This document shows positions 42,388 to 54,040 of a DNA stretch of 64,000 bases, in pieces; positions within the stretch are counted from its first letter, which is position 1; each line of letters opens with the position of its first letter. Both the position numbers and the translations under genes were made by a program. The notes beneath the pieces were generated by a model. The model had not been told where the DNA came from. It did no database searches and saw nothing but the letters and a program-made list of their open reading frames with translations. Origin of the DNA: Paralithodes platypus (Eukaryota > Arthropoda > Malacostraca > Decapoda > Lithodidae); NCBI GenBank assembly GCA_032716605.1, contig CM064560.1:14693297-14757296 (forward strand), read 5' to 3'.

Positions 42388-43035
42388 TTAACCCGGCAAG
42401 CGCGATAGGCCTCACGGAAGGCTTCCTATAGGGAACGCGATAGGCCTCACGGAAGCAGGACCATAAAAAAAGCCTTCCATAAAAAAAAAGGGCCTATCAA
42501 AACAAAGGAATTTGTCTCTAGGTGAGATAATTCCCCTCCAGTACTCATCCATGTAAATCTCACCCACCCCCCTCCCCTCCTTCCCCACCTTATTCCCCCC
42601 TCCCTCCCCACCTCAATTATCACCTATTTTTCCTCTTATTATCATCATTTATCGGTTATTTTTCTCTCCCGCGATAATGTAGCACAAGTGGGTTGCATAA
42701 AAGATCGTTATGCAACACCCAGACACCGGCACACACCGCCCCGCTCTTCTCAGTTGACTCCCAGACAGCGAGAGGGGAGGGCTGCCTGTCTCTCTCTCTC
42801 GCCTGAGATTATGACCGGGTGGCCAATATCTTCGTTTTTCACCACCCAAATGCTTTTCCCACTTATTTTAGCACTCTTGAAGGTTCATATATACATCATA
42901 TATGTAAAATAAAAGCATACCGAAAACAAATAATGGTTTATATTGTAAATATAACGAATTCTGTCAGAATCCAGGGCTAGAAATGCACAAATAACTACCC
43001 TAGCACCTACGTATATATCGCGCTTGTCAGGTTAA
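42388..43035. mobile_element. 640-bp piggyBac-like MITE (family P1) in a LINE
   Basis: TTAA at 42388-42391 and 43032-43035; element 42392-43031. The left tip is CCCGGCAAGCGCGATA and the right tip, reverse-complemented, CCTGACAAGCGCGATA (14 of 16 identical). TTAA duplication and CCC-type tips are the hallmark of piggyBac. A subterminal unit CGCGATAGGCCTCACGGAAG occurs twice near the left end (about 42400 and 42437). The LINE frame reads across one TTAA with no loss. No transposase is encoded. Confidence 0.88.
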
Positions 43036-44248
43036 TGAACTCAGACCAATTGCCATTACGCCCATCCCTAGTCTAATCTGTGAGGACTTTGTATTCACCT
43101 GGGCTTACTCACAAATCCGTCACTTGATAGATCCCCAACAGTTTGGCAACGTAAAAACCTCCTCCACCACTCACTGTCTTATTAGCTTCCTAGATTATAT
43201 TTACACAAATCTTGAGAAGAGAAAGACTTCCCTCGCCCTTGCCTTTATTGACTTCAGGAGAGCATTTGACCTTGTTGACCACACCATCATCATCAACAAA
43301 GCCATAAAGTTGGGGCTACATCCTACCCTGGTTGCGTGGTTGACCGACTTCCTTAGTGACAGACGACAAGCAGTACGATACCAAGGCTTCATCTCCACCT
43401 TCCTAGACATCACATGTGGAGTCCCACAGGGCACAAAGATGGGGCCTCTATTGTTCCTCATCTTGATTAATGATGCCCTAAAGGACACCCCATTCCACTG
43501 GAAGTACGTGGACGACTCGACAGTCGGCATTACTGTCGATAACACCTCCCCTAACTATGACCCCCTACAAGACATCCTCGACCGTCTTCAAGCCTGGACC
43601 ACAGACAATCATGTGACTATCAATCATGACAAGACAGTGGTCATGCACATCAACACTTCCGTTACCGACCTTCCTCCACCCACTGGCACAATTGGTCCTC
43701 ATCCCCTTCAGCTTGTTGAGTCCACCAAACTCCTCGGAATCACTGTGGACAACAAACTGAACTGGAAGAAACATGTAACTACCACAGTCAGGACCGCCAC
43801 TTACAAGTTATTTATGCTAAGGCGGTTGAGATCCCTGGGGGCGCCGGAGAATGAGCTGAAGAGTATATATAACACCTTCATACTCCCTAAGCTCACCTAC
43901 GCCTCTCCCGCCTGGTCCTCCTCTCTAACCCTAACACAACAACGTCAACTGGAGAGAGTTCAGAGGAGGGCATGCAGGATCATCCTGGGTGGCACATATC
44001 CAGGGTACGAGGAAGCTCTCACCACCCTTAGCATACCTGCAATTTCAACCCACCACTACAACACACTCAAACAGTTTGCATCTAAGCTGCTTGTTCACCC
44101 ACGACACAGAAACTTACTTCCACCAGACGCCCCTAGACCTACACGTGCAGCTCGTCATTTCAACACACTCCAACCAATAAGAGCAAGAACTGACAGATAT
44201 AAAAATAGTCCTATCCCAACCATTGTTAATATTATTAATAATGTGTAA
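43036..44248 (+). CDS. LINE reverse transcriptase, C-terminal two thirds
   Basis: From the MITE edge the frame has LRPIAITPI, then FIDFRRAFDLVDH (first catalytic Asp), CGVPQGTKMGPLLFLILIND and the catalytic YVDD at residue 128 of the frame starting 43124. The post-RT block ESTKLLGITVDNKLNWKKH follows, then LPKLTYASPAWSS and QRRACRIILGG, ending at a clean stop 44246-44248. There is no RNase H. The protein is close to RTs annotated as Jockey- or CR1-like in arthropods and molluscs. Good preservation indicates a fairly young copy. Confidence 0.9.
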
Positions 44249-44840
44249 TAACGGTCTGTCACACCATATATACGCGCCGACCTTTAATAATATATGCATA
44301 AGTGCGTGTGCGTGTGTGTATTAGAATATAATTATGTATGTATTTGCTTGAGTTTGTTTATGTATATGTGTATATATGTATCTATGTATGTGCAGTATAT
44401 GTGTATGTATGTGTGCGTATATGTGTATGTATGTATGCGTTATTTATGTATATATATATGTGTATAGTGTATACTGTTTGTGGTTCGAGCCCGGCTGAGA
44501 GTATCAGGTAGGATAAGAGAAGAGCATATATGCATGTAATGTGCATATATTTATGTATATGTATGTCTGTGTGTACGTGCTGTCAATGGTTCGAGCCCGG
44601 TTGAGAATATAAGGTATATAATATATATGTACTGTACGTGTATTTATATTTATATGGTCATATGCACATATGTATGTAAATATACGTACATATGAGCGAG
44701 AACATATTGCTCACTAGCGCAACTTCTGATTATAAATCTATGCATAAGCATTATCTATTATTAAGTGTTCGCGTATCTTCATCCATGTATTTCCACCCTT
44801 AACAATAGAACGCCCAGCTCTTCCATATTTCGCCTTCTGT

Positions 44841-44900
<60 letters not shown>

Positions 44901-45348
44901 CACTACCGAGGATTAACCTCCCATTGTAGTACCCGCACCCCCTTTACCTGACCTTACCAAAACAGTCTCTGTATGTATGTATGTTTGTGTGCATACGTGA
45001 GCGTTTGTGTATACGGACATGTGCACACTTACTGCATGTTCTTATGTTCCTATATATGTATGTATATGTATGTGCGCACGTACGTGTATATACGTATGTT
45101 CTGTATATGAGTAAGTCAATAAATGTGTATATGTACTGTATATCACTTACTCTCATGGTTATTTTATGATAATTTGTATTCTGCACATGCATCATTATTG
45201 TATTTATTTATTTTGTTTGTAAACTAAGCTTACCATCCTCATATCTGTACATCTCATGTTCATCCACTAAATTGTAAAATGTGTATTTTCAGCTCATGAG
45301 GCTGCCATTCTTTAATAAACCGTTTATTATTATTATTATTATTATTAA
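44249..45348 (+). other. LINE 3' region with TG/TATG microsatellites, CA run and (TTA)n tail
   Basis: Low-complexity TATG/TGTA DNA (44300-44700 and 44965-45150), a (CA)n run at 44848-44896, two GGTTCGAGCCCGG strings about 109 bp apart (44480 and 44589), then AATAAA (45313) and (TTA)n (45322-45346). The AATAAA plus TTA tail could be the 3' end of the preceding LINE, which would give it a 1.1 kb 3' UTR. Confidence 0.4.
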
Positions 45349-47362
45349 GCTCGTTGTTTGTCTTTGAGGTACGCCAGGAGAACGCTTAATACTTCGGTAT
45401 TAAGGTTTCTCAAGAGAGCTACCCTTCATTATAACGTAATATTTGACGCACAGACTTGAGATTTGCACTAGGCTATGCGGCATGCCATGCGCACCAGTAT
45501 CTGGTATCATTGACTCTAGCTAGACTTTATCAGTCATAGTAGACATTAAGTATATTAACCCAATTACTCTTTTTATGCATACCCGTTTATGATTACACAA
45601 GCATTTCACAGCCTAGTTTGATGTATTGAGACACAAACGACTTAGGCTCTTTTTGTTGATAGGAATACTGCATTGTTGTGGCGATTATTATTATTGTTGT
45701 GGCGTTTAGGATATTCTTGGCTCCGACTGCATTATATCTCCTGCCTTTTTGTGTGCATAGCCTGCACGAGCATTGTTCCGCTGCCTGCCTTTTTGGGTTC
45801 CATTTCCGATTCGAGCATCTTGATAGCATCTAACATTTAAAGAAGATTCCTTGTTGGTGTTGAAGGACTTTAGTGCACTTTCTTTCATGCAGGAGTGCCT
45901 GACATTTATTGATTAAAGTAACGTAAGCTGTAACTTCTCTTACCACCTTACTTTGCATACCATAACCAAGCACCTTCGGTTATAGGTAGTAATAGGCTGT
46001 TTTCACATAACATTAAGCCTAGAGTAGACGCACATTTATTGAGAGTTTAATAACCTATTATTGCATATAGAACTCTGGAGAGTATTTGTGTTAATTGTTC
46101 ACTGGGAATATACATCAGAGGATGGATCTAGCGCTTTCCGTTGTAGCATTTATGCCATTACTAGTCCAATGAATAAGAGCCCTGATATATTTAAACCTCA
46201 GTCGTAACACGGGGTTCACCTGCAGCGCTAACATAGACATTCGCTAAAATGAGCAATTCTCGCTACATTTGCCTTTGGCAGCACTGTATATCTCGCGAGA
46301 ATCTGACTCAGAGCCTTCTGCAGTCTCCACAGCCGCTTGGCTGGGAGATGGACGTGTGCCCTGTCGCGCTCCTGCTCTTAGAGGCTTTTAAAGCCTGTAA
46401 ATTGAGGTAAATTGCCATGGCATTTGGGAACATCTCCCACAGGGAAAGGGTTAAGAGGCTTTGAAAGTCTGTAAATTGCCGTAAATTGCCTTTCGGGAAC
46501 GTCTCCTGCAGGCAATGGGTTAATATTGACCAAAAAGGATTCTCAAAGGAAATTAATGAAACCGCGTAGCCTACTAATACAAAGCTCGCGGGGTAGCGTC
46601 GTCGCACGTCTGGGATATATTTTTCAAATATTGCTTAAAAATAGCCTAGTAAATATTGTTAAAAACGATAATTATTTAGAAAAGGCTCGCCGCCTTATTA
46701 TAAATAATTTATTAGGGACAATGCAGGTCTATGGAATCCTTATACTGTACTCATGTATACTCCACAGTGGAAGAATAACTTTGATCATATTTATATGACC
46801 CGATATTAGTGGGAAAAAGTCCTATCACTCTCAGAGCTCCTTCGGACATCCTCACTGTTTACAAACTTCTTCAGTATGGAGTATAATCGATATTTACCCT
46901 CTGCTGGTAACACAGATGATGATTTCAATAAGTCACATTGGAAATATAGGAAACTAAAACCATGAAAACACTCATTTCTCAAAATCTGGAGGAAAAAAAC
47001 ATGAAAAATAAAGGTGCGAGCCTTTTCTCTATACAGTAATTACCTTAAAAACTATTAAAATCTTGAAATGTAACTACAAACAAACAATACTTTAAATAGC
47101 ATGGGTTACTCTTTCTGTATTTTGCAATGGCTTCGTTTAATTAATAGGTGTGGAGTGTTACTGCTGCTATTACCGTTATGGGTAGACGAGCCTATCAAGG
47201 AATTGTCTTAGGTGTTAACCTCTGAAGTGCGCATGGGGGTAATTGGAAACGTCCCCCTGTGCTGACGTATTTGAGGTGTTTCCGTCACTAAAATATTCAT
47301 TGTGCCATTAATAGCATTAATACTTATCCATATGCGCCTATTATGGGTTGATTATAAAGGTA
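45349..47362. other. Non-coding DNA with dispersed repeats
   Basis: No gene supported. 46207-46310 repeats 40022-40130. 46385-46452 and 46459-46520 are a diverged direct repeat (GTAAATTG, then CGGGAAC or GGGAAC, and GGGTTAA). Small minus-strand frames near 45600-45890 have Cys/Lys-rich composition but no secure family. Confidence 0.4.
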
Positions 47363-47832
47363 TTAACCTGAAACAACAATAAAACGAGTGAAAACAGCGT
47401 TTGGATGGTCAAAATCGGAGATATAGCCCGCGAGTTGTATAATGTATGGGTGAGGCAATCTGCTTTCCTGCCAATTTCCCCCAAGGCCACCAAGACACAG
47501 TCGATCGATACTCTCTCTCTCTCTCTTGCACTCGCTTGCTATCAGTGATGACCACACCCTCCAATCGGATTTCTAATGTTAGCACGAAAATATACCTCAG
47601 AATAAGGGAATAACAGGGAAAATAGGTGATAACTGAAGGAGAGGAGGAAGGAGGGGAGGTAGAGGACTGAGATTTTGCATGGCCCAGGGGCCAAAAAAAA
47701 AAAAAAAAAAAAAATACAAAAATATTTTTTTTTCGATGTCAAAAGTTGATTTTTTTTTTCTCTGACTCTTAAGAGTCTCCCCGCAGTGCGCCGGGGGAAC
47801 TCTTAAGAGTCTCCCCGCAGCTCCCGGGTTAA
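47363..47832. mobile_element. 462-bp piggyBac-like MITE, family P1 relative, inverted
   Basis: TTAA at 47363-47366 and 47829-47832; element 47367-47828. The left tip CCTGAAACAACA matches the right tip of the 42392 element (CCTGACAAG), and the right tip (reverse complement CCCGGGAGC) matches its left tip (CCCGGCAAG). Interior parallels in reverse orientation include AGTTATCACCTATTTTCCCT against AATTATCACCTATTTTTCCT. Near the CCCGG end a unit ACTCTTAAGAGTCTCCCCGC occurs twice (47764 and about 47798). Confidence 0.72.
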
Positions 47833-48389
47833 ATTTGTACATAGCCTAGCCTAGATATTTAATAAAATACCATACTCCATAGATTTTCATGGAAAGCTTA
47901 TTATAAAGATAAATGAAATATTCGTAAGTAGGCTAAGTTATTTTACAAGATCCAGCATTATTGTTGGTGTCAAATTAAACTGTCTCTGGTGTCACTACTG
48001 TTTCGGCTAACTGCTTCCACATCACTTCCATTTATCGCCTTTAATATCATTGGTGCCCTAATCACTGTCATCATTATGCCTTTCACCACTTTTAGGATAG
48101 TATGTGGGATCGACAGCATCGCTGCCATCACTGGAGTTAGGCTACTAGAAACACTTGGAATCCAACGAGGAATGTAATTTGTTTTAGCCTAGCCCTGATA
48201 AAAAGACGAAACGCTTCCTTTTTCCGCTGATTGAAGGCCAGATGGAGTAGCTACAGGCTACCGGTACCAGTTAGTCACATTCTCATCACTAGTACATTCT
48301 GCCATTGTTGTGTTAAATCAGAGGAACATTAAAGCACTTAAACACGAAATAATACGCAGTTGAGCAGAGTCGGCCACACTCTGGGAGTG

Positions 48390-48423
<34 letters not shown>

Positions 48424-48799
48424 TTTAAACATAAACAATGAGGTGTGCAGGGTGCGGAAAGCGAAATGTTTGTGGTGGCTCAGTTATTTCGTATTTGTTT
48501 ACGTTTTTCGTTATTCCAGTGACTTATCCTTATTGTCTAATAATACTCTAATATTTTAGACATTGTTTACCTTACTGTATGTACTTCAACAGCTATATTA
48601 TAGCTGTGGTGGTTTTGGGAATCGAGAAACCTGCCCTACATAGCTCACCACAACAGCTTGGTATGTATATTCGTCTCAGCTAGCACTAAAAACGCCTACA
48701 AAATGGACACTTTCAAAGCATTTTGCATTTTTAATAATTACAAAATAATAATACTTCACAAAATCTAAACAGAGAGCACCACTTCAACTAAACAGGGTT
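47833..48799. other. Non-coding DNA with poly(T)
   Basis: No gene supported. A (T)n run lies at 48391-48418. The short plus-strand frame at 47989-48177 is hydrophobic but has no motif. Confidence 0.35.
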
Positions 48800-50846
48800 G
48801 GGTCCGTTACTGCAGCTGCAGGTCGACTTCGCTGGCCCGTGTCAAATCCAGTTCTCCTGTTATCTATGCCTCAATAAATTGTGGAGAAGTGTGCAAACCT
48901 CACTGCGGTACTACCCTAAATCTGAATAAGGAGCAGAGTAGCGAATCACAGTTGTGGCTTGTACTAGCCTGCCCCTACCCTGCCCGGAGAGTGTGCTCAT
49001 CTGAAACTGTGCCCCCTGAAGTCCTGCTTGAGTGACGCCCCACATTCCTGAAGCCTGGAACCTGAAGTCCTGCTCGAGTGGTGCCCTCTACCCCTGACGT
49101 GTTGCTCCAAGAACCTATGATCCACGTCGGCCAGACTCCTACTCTCTCTGTCCTCCAAACTTACCCTACGTGACCCTGTGTATCTTATTATTGTGTTATT
49201 GTTGTTGAGGTATAGGTTAAAATATGTGAATCGTGTTGTGTTAATTAATTCTGAGATCTGTGCCCAAGATCTTTAATTGCGCACTCTGTTAATCCTTCTG
49301 ACATCTTATATAAGACTTAGTTAAGGTCTGTGTTTAAGACCTACTGGTCGTAATTAATTTATATTCTCTAGAACGCCCTACGCATACGTTATATACATTT
49401 GTGTTCATTATTTCACATTGCCACACTCATAGATTTTCCTAATATATGTATTTTGTTGTGTATTTTGCAAGTTGAGGTCGAAGTGTATTTCGTGTATAAT
49501 TCCCCTTCTTAATTCATCACTGATTACCTAGAACCTACGCCCATTTTCATAATTAAATTACCTCAGTATCCTCGTTGAGAAGTATTGTTATTCTATCAAA
49601 ACATTTACTTCCCGAGCTCCCCCATTTTTACTCTCTTACTTAACCACCATTGTAATTATTTTATGAATTAGTATTTACGTTCATTTGATTACTGATGTAA
49701 GTAATTCTGATTCTTCGTGCCTAGCAATTCGAGCATTGCATAGTTTCTGTTACTTAATTGTTCATCATCTTCTATACTCTCCGTACTTCAGTGTATATTT
49801 TCTGAAGACTCTGTTAACTTGTTCAGACCTCTTGGTTATACTATCTTGAGTATTTCCTTAGCACAACTTCGTCGTGTGCAATATCTCCTATTAACGTTGT
49901 ATTAATTATTAATTATACTTTCATGTTATGATAGTTTCCAGAGCATTCATTGTCTAAGTTTTAGTCAATTATAAAATGTTCTTAAATACAATTAATAGAT
50001 ATTCTTCTATATTCCATTCATAATTGTATCTTAACTTTACATCTGAATTCCCCGACGCGTTTCGTTATAATTACATACGATCGTTTGAAGTGAATATAAG
50101 ATTCCTATCATAAATTACATAATCTGAGTTTCCTTGTGAATAATTAGTACAAATAATTAATTACCATTCTGCCACCAATTTCATGACATTATCATTGAAA
50201 ATGAGTTCATAGGTGCACTAATTCAAAACTAAATTTCCACCCCCGCAGTACAACTCTATGACCCGACCCCCTTTGCTAATCAGAAGGTCACCTTAGTAAA
50301 TGCGACTACCTGGCTAACTCGTCACTGTCTACCGTGTGACTCACCCCACTACCTGAGTGCTTATTCACTCTCTCAATTCTCCCAGACTTTATTGTTTGAG
50401 TTTGTGTTCTAGTGCTTTCACTGTCGAGTTATTCACGAAAGACACTCGACTCACATCATCATTATTATTATAAAGGGTTGATCCTATAAGTCACGTGTAT
50501 TATTTAGTTGCATATTATTCACCCTGTTTATAACCTCAGTTGAAGAGCAATTGCTCCGCATCATGATCCACTATTTATATGCCTTGTAATCCTTACCTGA
50601 TAGTTCTCATAATTATCCAGGTGAAGCTGCATTCTGAATTTCAGGTATATATATTTTTGAATAAATATGTGCATAATCGTTATGTGTGTTGTTATTGAGT
50701 TCTGTAGTACCTAATTGAATATCTATTTGTGAGATTAAGAACGTGTTAGATTTGACCCTGTTGAGTTATTTACGGTCTATAAGTCCAGATCTGGATTTTA
50801 GTAAAGACTATATCACGAGCTGTAAATATTATAGCCCGACATAACA
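48800..50846 (+). mobile_element. Gypsy-B 5' LTR (left edge uncertain)
   Basis: The right edge is set by GCCCGACATAACA (50834-50846) followed by a primer site. An AATAAA at about 50661 in T/GT-rich DNA fits an R region. The left edge cannot be fixed because the 3' LTR is missing; 48800 is only where similarity to 37638-37700 starts. Compared with Gypsy-A the LTR sequence is different, but both end CATAACA. Confidence 0.5.
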
Positions 50847-50847
50847 C

Positions 50848-50864
50848 TGGCAGCAGCGGTATCT
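50848..50864 (+). promoter_or_regulatory. Gypsy-B primer-binding site
   Basis: TGGCAGCAGCGGTATCT one base after the LTR end. A TGG start pairs with the CCA end of a tRNA, which primes minus-strand synthesis. I do not assign the tRNA. Confidence 0.7.
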
Positions 50865-50944
50865 CAATACGGCTATCAACACGAGTGTTCTTACTATAAA
50901 TTTGTTTTTTCTGGTATTTAATTGGTGTATTTACTTAATTCATC

Positions 50945-51820
50945 ATGGCAGCCATTAGGTCTCTTGATATCCCGGCATTTAAGCCCGAGGATTACGACAT
51001 TTACACGTACTTGGAAATCGTCAAACCGGTCCTACACATGTTTGGGAACAAAGACGTGTCCAAAATCCATACAATTGTGGTTAAATTGGGAAAGTATGCA
51101 ACTAAAGTGTCAGCATATGTGCACGACAATATGCCTGGGTTAACCTGGGTACAATTCGAGGCATACGTCAAAACGGCAATCAATCCAATTCTAGGCCAAA
51201 CCATTGCGGACAAAAAGTTTCACAAGGTCAAATACTCGGGAGACTTAGATGAAACGGTCGAAAAACTACACCAAATCGCCCTCACTGCCTTCCCCGAGGA
51301 AACTACTGCCCAAAGGAAGAAGATTATCTTCAAAGCCTTAGTAAGGATCTTGCCCGACCCAGTGACCGACCACTTCTCAATAGTGGAACCCACCAATTAT
51401 GACGCAGATCTGCCTGTGATACGAAGAATCATGACGTTACGCAAGTCCAGGGACCAAACCACCAAAATCGCAGTGATAAATAAAGTCATCACCCACCCCA
51501 CCTCCAGTACAGCATCAAGCAGTGGTCCTGTAGCTCCTAGGGCAGCTGACAAAGCCGAGGAGTGGGCCAGAATCCGCCCTGCAGATTGGAAACCCCGCAC
51601 CGGATCCTGCATGCTGTAGTCTCTGAAGAGGTCATTCAGCGAACTGACCAGGAAGAGGACCAGGACTCTAAATTGGTGGGCCCAGATTCCCTGGATCAAG
51701 CCGTGTCAAATTGCAACAATCATTGATGACGGGACAGCTGGGATCGAAGGAGAAGCCGAAGGAGAACTAGAACCATCTGATCAGCCTGAAATCACCCAGC
51801 AAGAACAGCTGGATTTTTAG
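50945..51820 (+). pseudogene. Gypsy-B gag
   Basis: The frame opens 97 bases after the primer site with an ATG in good context and runs 225 residues to 51619. It has a capsid-like helical N-terminal half (YLEIVKPVLHMFGNKDVSK, LTWVQFEAYVKTAINPILG) followed by GDLDETVEKLHQIALTAFP and RILPDPVTDHFSI, then a basic region. The stop at 51617 follows a frameshift; acidic codons continue in shifted frames (SEEVIQRTDQEEDQD, then EGEAEGELEPSDQPEITQQE) to a TAG at 51818-51820, giving the same kind of end as Gypsy-A gag. No zinc knuckle is visible. Confidence 0.8.
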
Positions 51821-51842
51821 ACTGCCCCCCAAACAAATAGTC

Positions 51843-52274
51843 GTGACCATGGCGGGGGCTCATAACGGGACATCGGATGAAGGACTTCCGGTGTACCACA
51901 AAATCACGCTGAATGGGGTGAAAGTTCGACTCCTCATTGACACGGGAGCTTCCTGTTCTTGCTTATTCCTTCCCTTTTTCCGAAAACATAAACATGCATT
52001 CGGAAAAATAAAATCCTCCTATATCATCCTCGTTAATGCTAATGACCAGGTTATTCCCAACCTGGGTCAATCACTACCGTTATATGTTAATACCCCTCAC
52101 CCTAATCACGGAGTTCACCACTCCTTCGTGATTTATAACCCCAGTGAATCCAAGTATGATGGATACCTGGGTCTTGATCTTTTAATCTCCTTAAGTGCCT
52201 CAATAAATTGCAGGTACAGGACACTGTCTTATGACCCCCGTCCAACCCTGAAAAAAAAAACCCACCTCCTCTAG
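51843..52274 (+). CDS. Gypsy-B aspartic protease
   Basis: Frame of 143 residues, 22 bases after the gag stop. VRLLIDTGASCSCLFLPFF at about 27-45 holds the DTGA active site, and YDGYLGLDLL near residue 108 is the second conserved block (flap to C-terminal helix). It ends in a basic run after 143 residues, close to the size of a full Gypsy protease. It processes gag and pol. A start at the first or second ATG (51843 or 51849) is equally possible; in Gypsy elements this domain is normally made as part of gag-pol, so the ATG may not be used. Confidence 0.82.
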   Translation: MTMAGAHNGTSDEGLPVYHKITLNGVKVRLLIDTGASCSCLFLPFFRKHKHAFGKIKSSYIILVNANDQVIPNLGQSLPLYVNTPHPNHGVHHSFVIYNPSESKYDGYLGLDLLISLSASINCRYRTLSYDPRPTLKKKTHLL

Positions 52275-52862
52275 GTAATTTTAAGCAGCTAAAATCCACC
52301 ACTTTGTCAGTACCTCTCCCTACCACTGTTGCACCCCAAAGTAAGATAAATTATATTTCCTGCCCCAATCACATCATCTCTCCAGCCATAGTTTCTACCT
52401 CAGTTACAGTTCCCCCCCATCATGAGAAATGGGTACCATTGATTCCTACCATTCAAGGAAGTGTCCTTGTGACCACACACCTCCAAAGCCCTTTCAATGG
52501 AGTATGCATAACCGCTCTTTGCCTGCTACCACATCAACTGAACTGTATAAAAATTGCTTATATTTCTGACCACCCTGTCACCTTGCTAAAAGGCTTAGCC
52601 GTTGGCGAGTTAGAAATGTATTCAGAGGAACTGTTTTTACCCTCTGACTCTTCCCCTCCTTACAAACACTCCCTCCCTGACATACCTTCCACTCTCACTA
52701 CCTCTCAACTGATCTCAAAAATCTCCTCATTTCATACCAAGATATTTTTGCCACCTCTAACCGAGATTTGGGCAAAACTGAAGTGTTGCATCACCCCATT
52801 CACACCGTGGGACACCCCATCAAGCAACCAATTAGGAGGAAAACCCGATACAACGGCAGGAA
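52275..52862 (+). pseudogene. Gypsy-B pol, linker and pre-RT block
   Basis: Frame from 52304 with VPPHHEKWVPLIPTIQGSVL and HPVTLLKGLAVGELEMY, matching the Gypsy-A segment HQKWVNLRPI ... LPKGLIIGDLE. Near 52660-52690 the homology moves to another frame, LSTDLKNLLISYQDIFATS, ending RRKTRYN at about 52851. It then moves to the -1 frame at the same codon as in Gypsy-A. Confidence 0.7.
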
Positions 52863-53160
52863 GAAGACAGACAAGTCCAAGAGATGTTTGCAACAGGAGT
52901 TGTCAAAACCTCCACCAGCCCCTGGTCTTCTCCAGTGGTACTAGTCCGTAAAAAAGATGGGTCCACAAGATTCTGCATAGACTACAGACAACTCAACGAC
53001 GTCACCATCAAGGATGCCACACCCCTTCCCCGGATTGATGACTCTCTCGACCCATTGCTTGGTGCCAAGTGGTTCACCACATTGGACTTACAAGCTGGAT
53101 ACTGGCAAGTCCCCGTTTTACCTGAGCATCAACAGAAAACTGCATTCTCCACCAGCCAAG
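52852..53160 (+). pseudogene. Gypsy-B reverse transcriptase, fingers and palm start
   Basis: Open frame (ATG at 52884 internal) with SPWSSPVVLVRKKDGSTRFC, IDYRQLNDVTIKDATPLPRI and TTLDLQAGYWQVP; the Asp of LDLQ is catalytic. It stops at 53169-53171 after a small shift near 53155. RT continues in the frame open from 53014. Confidence 0.85.
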
Positions 53161-54040
53161 GAAGACTATGAATTTACAGTATTGCCATTCGGACTATGCA
53201 ATGGACCAGCCACATTTTCCAGATTAATGGAGTCAGTACTACAAGGTTTAACTTGGGAAACTTGCCTTGCATATCTGGATGATATCATTGTGTTTGGTAG
53301 AACTTGGGCAGAACACCTACAACGTCTAAAGCAAGTCTTTCAAAGAATACGAGATGCCAACCTCAAGCTTAAACCCTCCAAGTGCACTCTTGCCAAAAAT
53401 AGAGTAAATTTCCTAGGACACATTGTTTCTGAAGAAGGAATTGCACCCGACCCTTGCACACTGGAGGCAATCAGCAAGATCACTCCTCCCACTAACGTAA
53501 AGGGTGTACGTGCCTTTCTAGGCCTAGCCTCGTACTACAGGCGTTTTGTCAAGAATTTTGCAACCATTGCCAAGCCCCTTCATGACCTCACAAAAAAAGA
53601 AGAACCCTTCCTATGGACTGATATAAGACTACAACCTTTTAATGACCTCAAAAACAAATTAGTTGCCTCCCCAGTAGTCTCATTTCCGGACTACACTCAA
53701 CCATTCCGCTTATACACAGACGTGTCACAGTTTGGAATTGGGGCCATTCTGGGTCAAACCAGAGACGGCAAAGAACACATCATTGCTTGTGCAAGCCGCA
53801 CCCTCAACCCGGTTGAGATAAATTACCCTGTGACTAAGCGTGAATGTCTCGGCATGGTTTGGGCGTTACAGCATTTTAAAGCCTACCTGGCAGGAGTCAA
53901 GGTCACTGTCATCACCGACTACCACGCCCTTCAATGGTTGAGGAAATCTGACACGAAAAACGCTATGACTGTCACTTGGAGGGAATCACTGGAAGAATTC
54001 GATATGGATATCGTTTATCGGCCAGGAACATTACATACAA
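53161..54040 (+). CDS. Gypsy-B RT palm/thumb and RNase H
   Basis: Frame open 53014-54228, homologous from about 53161. LPFGLCNGPATFSRLM, then YLDDIIVFGRTW with the catalytic aspartates, FLGHIVSEEGIAPDP, LGLASYYRRFV. RNase H follows with LYTDVSQFGIGAILGQ (first Asp), the TKRECLGMVWAL Glu block and ITDYHALQWL. Homology leaves this frame near 54038, inside the RNase H end motif (the family has NADALSRLP, which continues in another frame). Confidence 0.9.

Noticed and set aside
45593..45888. piggyBac transposase Cys-rich C-terminus on the minus strand
   Set aside because: A short CMKES-like string and a few cysteines look similar, but frame, spacing and upstream transposase motifs are missing.
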